A program made the translations under genes and the position numbers. Shown one piece after another: positions 21,301 to 31,914 of a stretch of 47,229 nucleotides of DNA (its first letter is position 1; every line of letters begins with the position of its first letter). Origin of the DNA: Ectocarpus siliculosus (lineage: Eukaryota; Sar; Phaeophyceae; Ectocarpales; Ectocarpaceae). The notes beneath the pieces were generated by a model. The model was given only the letters and a program-made list of their open reading frames with translations, was not told the DNA's origin and made no database searches. The DNA is taken from positions 91,412-138,640 of the forward strand of contig FN648075.1 of NCBI GenBank assembly GCA_000310025.1, written 5' to 3'.

Positions 21301-24300
21301 GTATGTCACGACAGTAGCGCTGTCGGGTTTAGTAGGGGACAAATGTCGTGGTAAAGGATGTCAACTGTTTCTCGCTGTCGGGTCGCGGTGCAATCGACGT
21401 GTTTATCCGTAGCATATCTTTCTTTGACATGACACGCACAGACGGGACAGCACCTTGTTTGATGACGATGTACTCATGTTTGACGTAACTCTCTCGTGCA
21501 GGCTGCATTGGGGTTCTGCCACGAGCAAGGGTTGGATGGAGCAATGCAATCTGCTCTAATGCCACAGCTGATGAAGGTTGGTTTGATCTGATCTAGATTG
21601 ATTTGATCTACTGTACGGTTGTGTAGGCCACAAATAAAGTCAGTACAGTCTAAGGTGCATCGGTAGTTTGTACGGTCCAATACTGTTTGTAGACAAGAAT
21701 ACTCAAGGCTACTGCTGGATTGTTCACCTATACGCCGTCGAAGAACAATACGTTAGATATTATTTCATTCTGTCAAGACTTTTTTTGTAGTGAAGGACTC
21801 TAACTATCTATACAACAAGATTGCAAATTCTTCTTGATCAATCACCAATATTCATCATGTTTCCTCCTCACATCTCTCGCTAAGCTAACAATCCATGTGT
21901 ACTGCCCATGTGTATCGTTAAACGAGAAAGGGGAATGGGAGAGGGGTACGGGGGACTGCAACACTTGAGCAACTTCTACCTCACTACTGACTACTACCTA
22001 CTCTGTTTCGAATGACGTGTGGCACAAGGTTTTGGAGGACGGGATAACGGAGGTAGTCGGCCCACCTTTTCCTGTTGGGGACGAGGCATCAATTCCTTCT
22101 TCGGATGCGGAACGCGTGGCCTCTGACGCCCAAAGAGATGTCCCGGACGATTCGAAGCTTGCCGACCCTGTTCTTACCCTGGGAATTTCCATTGATGGGA
22201 ACGAGGAGCGCCCGCTTTTCTACTACACCGGCCAGGCAAGCATGTTCGTCAACAGTACCATCCACACAATCCACAGCAGTAGGAAAAGTGAAAATTAGAG
22301 CTCGGCCGACGGCACAAACTTGGAAAAAAATCGTGAATGCCCCGCACCAAATCCTTGCATCAAGTCTTGAGTTACGCAGGGATACGTTAATTAGGCCGCA
22401 AACCATCTGGACAGTAGTAAATACATTGTAGTAGAATCCCGTCGTCATAGTGCCTCGTGGAAAAGTCCGACAACAACCCTTAGCAGTTCTTCTTTGGCCC
22501 ACAACAAACCGCCAATGCAGCACTGCCATCCTGTATGTCCGTTCACAGAATGCACCCCCTACCCTCCCACGAACCTACACGCCACCTGTGGGTGCTTCAG
22601 GACCCCGAAAAGGTGGCCGTGGCGTTTTGTACGGAAAACCTGGTCTCCGAAAGTCTACCCGAGGATTTGGCGCGGTGCTCCGGGGCTCTCTCGGCGCACA
22701 TCACCGAAACACTCGGCACCACCGATGAACCTTCGAGACACGATACACTACCGAAGCAGCAGCAGCAGCAGCAGCAGCAGCTACAACAGGGACAGGAACA
22801 TTTAGAGAGGCACGGGTCCCTTGAAGAATCCAATCCATATTCCGCTGATGGTGTTGCTGTTGAGGGTCTGTTGATGACTGTGCCGCTCAACGTCAACGGG
22901 GTGGAGACGGTGCTGCAGATTTTCCGAGATTCCAACGCCAAGGATTTGGCGAGCGATTTCTGCCGTCGGGAAGAGTTTGGTCTTGAAGGGTCGTTCTTGG
23001 AAAGCTGTTCTTCTCAGGTATGTCTTTGTGATAGGTCATTTGCCTAGGATACCATCTGGGAGGTGTGTCTCGCAAGATTACCGACCATCTTGCCTAGACT
23101 CGGTTTCATTCCATTCCCACACAAGCAGTGGACCACTTGTTACAGTGCATTCCCTCTTCTCCAGCGTTGCCTGGGAGTGAGCGACAGCGACCGACGGAGA
23201 GAAAAAGGGAGGAACCGGGAAAGGAATTTGGGCTGAATTACGGACTTTATATCCTCGAAGTTACTCTCGTCGGTTCGGGGGTCCTAACACACACGCTCAA
23301 CCAGAGGCATGAATAGGAAATACAAACCTCGGGATCATTTCGGGCTGCGGTGTGAAAGTTCTGCTCTGTGGAGAGTCGCGCGCCGCAGAATATGTTCCTG
23401 TGCTACCTTTAGCTACGCTACCGTAAGAGATAGATCATAACAAACGTTTAATCAATGCAGACGCTACGAATGAATGCCTCTTCCGATACGTTTGGTCCAA
23501 CACCATGCCTGCCGCAGATGGTGGATATCGTGCACCGCGCGGTGGCGACTTACGAGAGACAAGACGACCAAAGCGGAGAACCACCGGAGCGAACACCGTT
23601 TACGTTTAAAGTTCCCGTAACTCTCGCGGGACTTCAACTTCATGCCGAGTTCAAGGTGGGCGCTTTGTTCAATTGCAATACACATGCTATCACAGCCAGT
23701 CAAGGAGACTCGAACGATCGTACAGCTGTTCTCCGCCGCATCTCCGGAGATGTAGGGGCACGCTTGCCGGCAGGGCAGCATGGCGTATCCTCGCGGACTT
23801 TCTCGATCTACTATTATAGTTCAAAACCCCTTATTTTGGCAAGACGGGGGGAGGGGTCACGAAGAGTATATTCGTGACGCGATGAAGTGTTTTGGGATTT
23901 GAACAGTCTACCATCGAGAGCAAGGCAACAGCAAGCACTGCTGTTTCAAGAGATCAATGAAAACAAAAGAAAACTAGTGAGTGTTCACCGGGCAGGGCAG
24001 GGTCTTCAGGGGTCGCAAAGCGTGTAAATCCCACCTCAATAGAGACCCCCAAGAACCAACCGTTTACCCCGTCACCACTCGCCCATCTTTGTTGACCCCC
24101 CCAGACCACCGAGACGCCTCGCACATCGGCTAGGCGATTCTGCACCCCTAACCTACCGGTGATCGAGTCCGCTCTGGGACTCGACGCCTACGAGGGGGAG
24201 GACGAGGGGAGGGGCGAGGAAGAGTCTACGGGGGTCGGGTTCTTTCTGTCGGAGGGACGGAAGAGCCTGAGAGAAGCGTGCACGGTGGTGGTGGAGGACG

Positions 24301-24950
24301 CGATCAACGCCGTGCTGCTGGGGATGCGCGAGAGGGTGGGTCGGATTCGATCTGTTATATTGTAGTGGCTCCATTCACGCTGTGTGAGAAAAACAGTTCG
24401 CCTGGAACGAGGTGTTAATGTTTTGATTATCGGGTCGATATTTGTGACTATACACTCTTCTTTTGTAGTTTTCGCTGCGACAACTCTTGCTAAAACTTGT
24501 CGGGGTCGGGATGAGCCCAGGTTTCTCTTGCTGATGTTTGTGGCCGTTGTGGACGAGATACGCCTTGCTTCCACCAATTCTTTCGTCGCATCGATCCACA
24601 TCAGAGTCAGTCGTGGCGTAGGCCATTCACGCCCTCTCCCTCCCACATTGCCCATGATGGACACCACAAGATTTGCACAGTCCCTTTCTAGATGTGAAGG
24701 ATTCACATCAAGCTTTTAGCCTCCAGCGTCACCTGTTTGATCACTTCAAAACCCGTTGTCTCTGCTCCGGCCATCCTCATACCCCGACGTGCCCCCCTCA
24801 CAAAACAACAAGGTGCTAGAGGCGGAGCTGACCCAGGCGAATTCCACCTACTCCTCCAGCTATGACGACAGCAGTGATGGGTGGCCCCAGGAGGGAAGCG
24901 CAAGAGGGGCGTGGGCAGCTTCCCAGATTGCGGCAGATACAACGGCATAG
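21091..24950 (+). CDS. secreted protein of four tandem A..FC modules, unknown function
   Basis: Seven exons (21091-21300, 21502-21576, 22029-22235, 22601-23017, 23461-23655, 24105-24335, 24813-24950), every junction phase 0, give 490 residues and a TAG stop. The N-terminus is a signal peptide (LRVLVASLVSCLTITYI). Four modules follow, each with a hydrophobic strand pair such as VAVPLGIRDG, LTLGISIDG, MTVPLNVNG or FKVPVTLAG. Each then has an Ala-rich helix ending in Phe-Cys: AALGFCHEQG, KVAVAFCTEN, DLASDFCRRE, SARRFCTPN. Modules 2 and 3 have a second Cys 15-16 residues on, suggesting disulfides. A poly-Gln run sits between modules 2 and 3. The C-terminus is Ser/Asp-rich. I do not recognise the family; binding or adhesion outside the cell is a guess. 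It is divergent from the SLC13 gene. Confidence 0.8.
21502..21576 (+). CDS. module gene exon 2: second half of module 1
   Basis: 25 codons after ctctcgtgcag: AALGFCHEQGLDGAMQSAL and MPQLMK, donor gttggt. It provides the FC half of module 1 as its own exon. Confidence 0.8.
22029..22235 (+). CDS. module gene exon 3: linker and first half of module 2, GC donor
   Basis: 69 codons after a weak acceptor (gtggcacaag). Starts VLEDGITEVVG, continues with an acidic linker, then PVLTLGISIDGNEERPLFYY and TGQ. It ends CAG|gcaagc, a non-canonical but well-formed GC donor that keeps the phase. Confidence 0.7.
22601..23017 (+). CDS. module gene exon 4: end of module 2, poly-Gln, module 3
   Basis: 139 codons from gtgcttcag to gtatgt. 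DPEKVAVAFCTENLVSES completes module 2. A Gln repeat (CAG array) separates it from module 3, MTVPLNVNGVETVLQIFRD with AKDLASDFCRREEFGLE. Here the two halves are fused without an intron. Confidence 0.85.
23461..23655 (+). CDS. module gene exon 5: linker and first half of module 4
   Basis: 65 codons after aatcaatgcag. A helix (LPQMVDIVHRAVATYERQ), a Pro-rich spacer, then FTFKVPVTLAGLQLHAEFK to a gtgggc donor. Phase 0 at both ends. Confidence 0.75.
24105..24335 (+). CDS. module gene exon 6: second half of module 4
   Basis: 77 codons after a pyrimidine-rich ccccccag. TSARRFCTPNLPVIESALG, an acidic Glu/Gly segment, then CTVVVEDAINAVLLGMRER before gtgggt. Confidence 0.75.
24813..24950 (+). CDS. module gene exon 7: C-terminus
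   Basis: 45 codons plus TAG. It begins VLEAELTQANSTYSSSY, echoing the VLED start of exon 3 that also follows a module. The acceptor aacaacaag is weak but the phase fits. Confidence 0.65.
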   Translation: MLEAELTQANSTYSSSYDDSSDGWPQEGSARGAWAASQIAADTTA

Positions 24951-27194
24951 CTCTTGCGCACGGGTCGGGGATGGACAAGGGCTTTGAAAGGAGGACACAC
25001 CAAATCTAGTGGGTCTGCTCAGAAGGTTGTGACGACGAGACTATTTACCGCAGCAAGTCTTAGGTATCCGGTTGTTCTCTTGCTTCCCAACACATCTTCG
25101 TAGTCAACAAGTAAGTACTGAACTTTTCTGCCGGGAACAAACCCAATGACACAGTGCTCAACGAACGGTGATGTACGGGCGTGTTGAGCAAACGACTTAT
25201 CGACAAGAAGTGAGCCGGCGGGTTGGGGAGAAAAACGTGGAGGTTGGGCGTCCCGGGTACTCGGTGTGGGACACGTCCCTCTCGGTGCTTGCTGTGAAGC
25301 ATACGATGACAAGCGTGTGACGGTTGAGCAGTTAGACCATTGACTACGGGTCCTCGAAAGGACGGAGCATTGTTCCCACCGGACCGATCACCGATGGCCA
25401 ATCGGTCCTTCCTACTTTGCCGAAACCGGGGGGGCGGGGGGCGTGTTCAACCAGGGTACATCTACGTGCGGGGAGCAGGCGAAAGGCCAGTGTCGCACTT
25501 TATCCTCTTTTCTCGCCGAATTATTAGTCGTCTGTACGACGATAATCCGTTCAGATTGATGTACATGTCCCTGCGGAATGGGGTTTATTTTCTCGAACGG
25601 GTGTTCCTTCTTTTGACATTTTGTAGAGTAGAAGAGACAACTAAACCGACGAGAAAAAACACGTACAGAGAGAGAGACAAGCCGCCGCGTTTCGTGTTTG
25701 GTCCCAAACACGGCGCCGAGATGTGACGGACGTCCACGAGACTGCGGGAGGATGCGTATTCTGTGTCCGCTCACTGGTCGGGCCCTAGCATAGATCTCTT
25801 GCCTTCGTCTTAAGCCCTAGGAATTTTGGTCAAGGGTCTGCTCGTACACCCGTCGCGCAGGTGTGCAAGGGTGGGTGCCTTGGCCCTAGAGAGGGGAAAA
25901 GTGGATGCGTAGATTGCGTAGATCTGGGGTGTTTAAAAAATGTGTCTTCTTGCCTCGGGAGATTTTTTAAAGGTTGGAGCAGACACTCAAGCCCCTGGGG
26001 GCTTGCGAATTCAGCCGAATAGGGTCCTTGGGCACATGGGAGGATAGGCGGGAGCGGGGGCACATGACGGCGATTTCCTGATCAGCGCGCCTGATCTGAT
26101 GTTATGTCTGGTGTCTCTCCCACACCTCCTCGGCAGGATATATCGCCTTGGGCTGTTTGTACTCAAATGCGAAACGAACAAATCGAGCTGAAAGTCGAAG
26201 GGGTTGGGCCTGTCCCAAGCATTTCCTGCAGACGACAGCATCATCTTTGTTTTGTATGCCGTCGACTCACTTGCCGCGAGTTCATTGTCTTGCCCGTACT
26301 ATTGCATTGTTTTCGTCAAGTTCCATACCCGAAGGAGCAGGAGAGCCACCTCGCACACAAAAAAAGCCAAGCCACAAAAGGGCTTCTCTGCACGGTCGTC
26401 CGCACTTGTGTTTTCTGCGCTGGATCACCCACAGCGGCCAACAGAACCACACGTCCTGAAAGAAACGCCACTTCATGCACAGAACCAGGACATAGTGCAT
26501 ATCCTCCAACAAAGCACCGGGACATCCCGCACCAATACGTGTCAAAGGTTTCTTCCTACAAGAGGAAATCAATCAAACTCCTCGTAGACTACCCCGGCTG
26601 GCTACAGTAGCCTTGGCGAAAGTCGATGACCAATGCGGGCTCGCGGAATACCGGAAGGGGACTTCGTCTACCGTCCTATCAGAGACACCGTTAAAACAAG
26701 CACCGCTCTCTACGTCAACGCTACTATCCAACACGGCCAACGTACATACGCTTGCAACATTTCTGGTGTACAGTAATTCAACATATTACAGGGGTCTCGC
26801 CGTACACAAGCGAAAAAATCAAGCCCACCATACAACGCCAGGCAGTTTTAGACGCGATGACTCTTCCCTAAGTATGACAGGGCCCCCCGCAGACCACAAG
26901 CGATTAAACCAAGCCCAACATACATTAAACACCGGCACACCAGGCGGGCACGATACAAGGATATGTCGAACCCCACTTTTTCCCGTGGTCAGTAGAAGGG
27001 CGGCATGACCTTCGCCTGCAAGAGGAAACAATGGCCGAGGAGGAGGGGGGGGGCGGGGGGGGGTGACGCAAGTATTGGAGGGGGTCATCATTCACCATTG
27101 TCCATCTCTGTGCGTCGTGTTCCTCGGGCATGCTGGTGTTGTCAGAAAGCCATTAGTGTAAACTAAAATTCCGGGTCAGGTTTCCTACGGTAAG
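24951..27194. other. intergenic region, no supported gene
   Basis: About 2.2 kb between the 3' ends of two convergent genes. Open frames here (for example 26104-26610) show no domain or splice logic. A diverged fragment of the inverted-arm repeat family (gttagaccattgac ... accggacc) is seen at 25329-25390. Confidence 0.55.
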
Positions 27195-27638
27195 CAATCT
27201 CCCACACTACTGACAGTTTTTGTTAAACCGCCCACGGGACACCCATGGGTCACTGGGCGGCCCATGAAGTGCCCACCGTGGGCACTTCAACCTAGAACTT
27301 GGCCACCTTCACCTCAACCTAGAACTTAGCCACGAGCGCCAACCTAGCACGTATCGTGTGGGCTTGGGGTTAGGGTACGGTTAGCGTTGGGGTTTTAGCC
27401 GCTATAGTGCCCGTCCGAAAGCAGTTAATCTACTTTTTAGGAGTACATTGGTTCGGTTGTAGGGCTCTCATTGGCCGCCCATGGGCTGCCCACGGGCTTC
27501 CGATGGTTACACTCATGGGCAGCCCATATGGGCTGCCCACGGGCATGGGCATGCCCATGGGTGACCCATGAGTGACCCATGGGTCACCCATGGGTGTCCC
27601 ATGGGTCGTTTGTGAAACTGTAGAAAGTGTGGGAGACC
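27195..27638. mobile_element. foldback MITE, hAT-like, with cggtaag target duplication
   Basis: The element is 444 bp, flanked on both sides by cggtaag (27188-27194, 27639-27645). The left end caatctcccacact pairs with the right end agtgtgggagacc, and the match continues inward through acagttt and gggacacccatgggt. The interior is crowded with cccatggg palindromes on both sides and has no ORF. A 7-8 bp target duplication with ends beginning CA suggests the hAT superfamily. Confidence 0.75.
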
Positions 27639-27645
27639 CGGTAAG

Positions 27646-28212
27646 CCCCCCCGGAAGCTACATCACAATCTCGACCAAAGTTGCAATAGCGGTAGCACCA
27701 AAAAACAAAATTGACCTCATGGCAGAACAACCGCACCACTCATGGCTGGCGTTCGCGCAATTGCTGTGGACTATATTGGGCGTAGTATCTGGATGTACAA
27801 GCTGTTTCGTTGAACGTCAAAATGAAGTAAGAAAACGGGTAGCCTCTTCTCCCACTTGTCCTCCATCTCCGCACCATTGTCGTCGACAACTCTGTAGATC
27901 ATAGAAAGCCAGCACAGCCTGCCATGGTTCACAGAACTTTCCGACAAGACATAGATCGTTCCTGCTGGCATCACTGCTTTCTCGGTGTATAGGTTTACAA
28001 CAATCTCAAACATGCTCCGAACGGAATACGGTTCGTTATTCTCTCGCACGGGTACCCGGTTTTCGTACTGTAATCCACGTTTCCACGAACAGAGTGTCTC
28101 ATCTGATCGCCCGCAGCCCGTTCGTTGTTCTCTCAACACATTAGCCTGTATTTTATCCAAAAACGAATGCTGACTGTCCGCGTCCCCTCCAAGATCACAA
28201 GCCATCCCGGCC
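27646..28212 (-). other. sequence downstream of the zinc-finger gene
   Basis: A minus-strand open frame crosses this stretch (27771-28439) but overlaps the well-supported finger exon in another frame and has low-GC codon positions. It may be 3' untranslated sequence or a missed terminal exon. Confidence 0.4.
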
Positions 28213-28240
28213 TCACCCGCAAAGGCTACACACCTTCTCT

Positions 28241-28273
<33 letters not shown>

Positions 28274-28653
28274 AACCGTCGGGCGCCGCTAGAGCCGTGG
28301 GAAGCAGCAAGTCCTTTTCGCCCCCCCGGAGGAGAAGCGGCGGTGTAGTCGACACCCGACGCCACCTTCTTCTCAGGATCATCCTTACGGGCAGCAGCTG
28401 CTTTGGCGGTGGCGCTGCCCTTGGGGCGGTTTTCCACACGAGCGCAGATGGATATGTGGGTGGGGGCCACGGCGGGCGAGAACCCGCGGAGACAGTGGGG
28501 GCACCGTACCTTGCTGGAGGTGTTACTGCTGCTGCTGCTGTTCTTGTTGGCGATGCCCCCGCCGTTGAAGGTGGCGGTGCGGGCCTTGTCGTCTTCGTCG
28601 ATGGTGGTGGTATTGGAGGCGTCGGTGCCGCCGATGCGCGGTGAAGGTCCAGC
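28213..28653 (-). CDS. zinc-finger gene exon 13 (finger 4, poly-Gln)
   Basis: Acceptor ttgtaag. A Ser/Asn linker, finger 4 (VRCPHCLRGFSPAVAPTHIS then ICARV), a Lys/Ala stretch, and ten Gln. Either it ends at 28213 with PEKVCSLCG and TGA, or it splices at gtgtgt (28233) after PEK to an exon I did not find. Confidence 0.75.
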
Positions 28654-31600
28654 CTTACAACACAAGAAGAAAATGGAGCACGGGGGGGGGGAGGTACGTG
28701 AGGTGGCCTTGACTAATAAGACAAAAGGGAAAGCGTAGAACCGCTCAAGAAACGAGAGAGAGAGCGGGGATCGAACGGCCGATCTACCGTAAAGCGTAAA
28801 ACGGCACAGGGTAAGATCCCGGTGGTACGAAAAGTGGAACGGGAAACTACACGGGAAGACGCGTATCCATGCACCGACCAGGTGCATGAAAACCGATCGC
28901 GTACTATGACGATTCGCCCCAGCAGCCGCACGACCTCTACTACAGAGATGCTCGCAAACGTTCAGGCTGACTTTCAGAGAAGGGGACCCTAGCAAGCCAG
29001 TGAATTGCTTACCTCGGGTCTTGGACAGGTCTGAGACCTGCGCAACTTCTTGCACCGCAGGAGATGCGCCGAGAGCTTGGCGCGAGGGATGGAGGTGGAG
29101 CAGAAAGGGCAGTGCGCGCTGACCCAGAAGAAGCAAAAAAAAAAAAAAAAAACAGCAACAACAAAAATAGAGACAGCGGTAGTTGTTGGCAAGCCGTTGT
29201 CGTGGACATGCGGCGGCGGGTGTCACGCGAACAATTGGGCACGCTGGTCGGAAAACCAACGGCGGACAGAGAGAGAGAGAAGAAGAAAAAAAAAAAATAT
29301 ATATATATATAGAAAAAACAAGGGTGCATGAATCGGGCACAAATAGGGAGGGATGTATCATGGTACAAGGCAGTTCGGTGTGGAGTGCAACAAAGAACAC
29401 GACGTCTCGAAAAAAAAAAGAAAATAAATATCGGACCGAAGCCTGTCGTCTGGTTGTCATAAAAGCAATCGTTAAACGAATGTTAATGTTTGCGGTGCCG
29501 CCAGAAACTCTCGCTGTGGGTAGTAGTACTTGCAGCAGCAGAAGCAACCAACCGTGCCCTGCAAGTAGGGTTTATGTGCAATGTGAAGGCGGGGGCACCG
29601 CGAAATCAGTCCACGGCGGCATGGCTTTCAGCTCGAGTGAATGGCTTTAGAGTCTTGGTTGATGCTGAAACCAAGGGGCATTTGAGTCGCGCTGGGATTC
29701 ATTCTTCTCTTCCAGGATTCGGGGGGGCTACATGGCAACCAAAGGGTATTAGCGGAGAATCTACCAGCACAGAGCGCCATGCAGTCCCCTCTGAGAAATA
29801 CAATCAAGGCCTCAGGCCGAGCTCCGCTGCCAAGCAACACGTACAATTTCAGTAGCCCCTCCCCCAACAACATGGGGGTTCTTCCAAGGGCTGCATTTGA
29901 GGCAAGCCCACCTCGTCACCTGTACCGTGTAAATCTGGGAGAGAGAAGAGGTGTTTGCAGTTTTCTCTCTAATAACCTTTTTCTGGACGGGCCCTACGTT
30001 CGTCAAGACAAGCCTACGTACGTCAAGACAAGGCAGGGTCACACCAAGAAAAGTTCATTCATTCGGACTCTGACTTGGTTTAAGACAATAAAACCACGTT
30101 CGTACCTTCCCTCGACCGCAGGCAGCGTCTTAAGGGCAACCTTCTTGCTCCTTCGGAGAAACGAGCCGCCCACCTCCCCTCCCGCCCCCCTCGAGGAACC
30201 CCCACCGGTCCCGACAGAAACATCCAGCTCCCCCGGGGACACGCAGTCCGCGCCCCCGCTCTGAGAGGACCCCTCCCGCCTCACGGAACTCCCTCCGACG
30301 GAGGACGGGTTGTTTCTGCCAACCCCCCTTCTCGATGCCGCGGTGCCCCCGCCGTCTCCCCCCGTTCCTGACGTGGAAGGGTTGCCGTCGGAGCTCGCCG
30401 CGCCTGTAGCGTCGGAAGTTGGTGTGTCGGGGCGCAGGGGATATCGGGGTAGGGTGTTCGAATTTGGTAAAGAGTAAGGCGTTTGGAGGGGGCTTGATAG
30501 CGGGAGCTCCGTAGACTAAACCCCTGAAAAGAGGTGGGTGTCATCGTGTCATCGTTTGTTGCCGTTGGTAGCGTGATGGTTCCATCAGCGAACGAGCACG
30601 CCTGTACCGGCCGGCGTCATAGCTTTTGGGAGCTGGTGAAGGAAACGGAATCAGAAGAAGACGGAGTCAACAACGAGCAGCTCCGAGACGACGACGACGA
30701 GAGTCAATGAGGACATCCATCCGTCCCGGTAAAATGTTCGTCGCAACACCACCAAAACAATTTCAGTTTGCGAGGCACATGTAGCCTGGACAAGAATGAC
30801 CATAGCAACAGCACCCCTCTATCGCCACCACTAACACCAACAGCGCCAACCGCGACTACAACTACTGATATACCGTTCCATACTCCCTTGCCCGGCATAC
30901 GGATTACCCACCGAACTTCCACCACCAGCTACGACTACACCGACAACAGCACGCGGAACGTTCCGTATTCCCATGTCCGGCATAGGGAATACCCACCGAA
31001 CCGCCACCTCCACTGCTCAACACCGCCTGCAAGCACACGGAATGGTCCATGTCCACTTGTTCGGGCATGCGGAGCACCACTCACCGATGGGCTGCTGGAA
31101 GAACTCGAGCGGTGTCCCCCTCGCCCGCATTGCCTTCGGGTCGTACGGGCGGCGGCGCTCCAAGAACACACTCCGGCATGCCTGCACCGCAGAAACCCAA
31201 AGTGCAAGAAAAAAAAATGGCGAAGAAAAAAATTCCAATGACCTCTCTCAGAACTACTTCTCACTGCCAGCGCTGAACAAAAAAAAATGAACACCTTTCC
31301 AAGTTTTTTGTGTTGTTTTGTTCGTGAGCTTGTTCAACTCGCGCGTGAGGAGTTATTCAGTTGATCCGTAGTTGATCCGTCCGGGCGTGCCATATCCCGC
31401 AACACCAGCACCACACTTGCAGGTTGGAGCGAGGTGGTAATACAGAACAACCCTGTTCCTCCCTCCGAAGAGCCCATTTTGATCCCTAGCTAACCTAGCA
31501 CGTCGAATTGCCCAAAGGCTTGGCTGGTTGGGACACACACACACCGGTAGACATTTGCACATCTCCTCTGTTGCTACCGTTTCTGTCTTTGATCCGGAGA

Positions 31601-31865
31601 ATAGGTTAGCCTCCCCCATGCCGCCCCCTCACGGGGTCCCAGTTCATGACATTTAGAAGTGTTTTGTGTTTTCAACCGCACTGAGACTGACGTCTTTTCA
31701 TTGGTCAGCCGGTTAGCGCGGTCGATGCCAACAATAAAGACACACACACATACACCGGTCGGTATAATCGTTTGAATAGAATGCGTGTTCGCGTTTTTAT
31801 CCCGCTACTACATCCGGTTAGCGCAGTCGATGCTAGTTACGAAACACACCCACCCACGGGGCGCT

Positions 31866-31914
<49 letters not shown>

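Noticed and set aside
26104-26610. 168-codon plus-strand open frame between convergent genes
   Set aside because: No motif, no signal peptide, and three overlapping frames of similar quality.
27361-27400. Telomere-like ggggttagggtacggttagc
   Set aside because: Only one or two degenerate units, located inside the MITE; not a telomeric array.
27771-28439. 222-codon minus-strand open frame at the end of the zinc-finger gene
   Set aside because: It overlaps the finger 4 exon in another frame, and its downstream half has non-coding-like codon positions. Kept only as possible 3' sequence.
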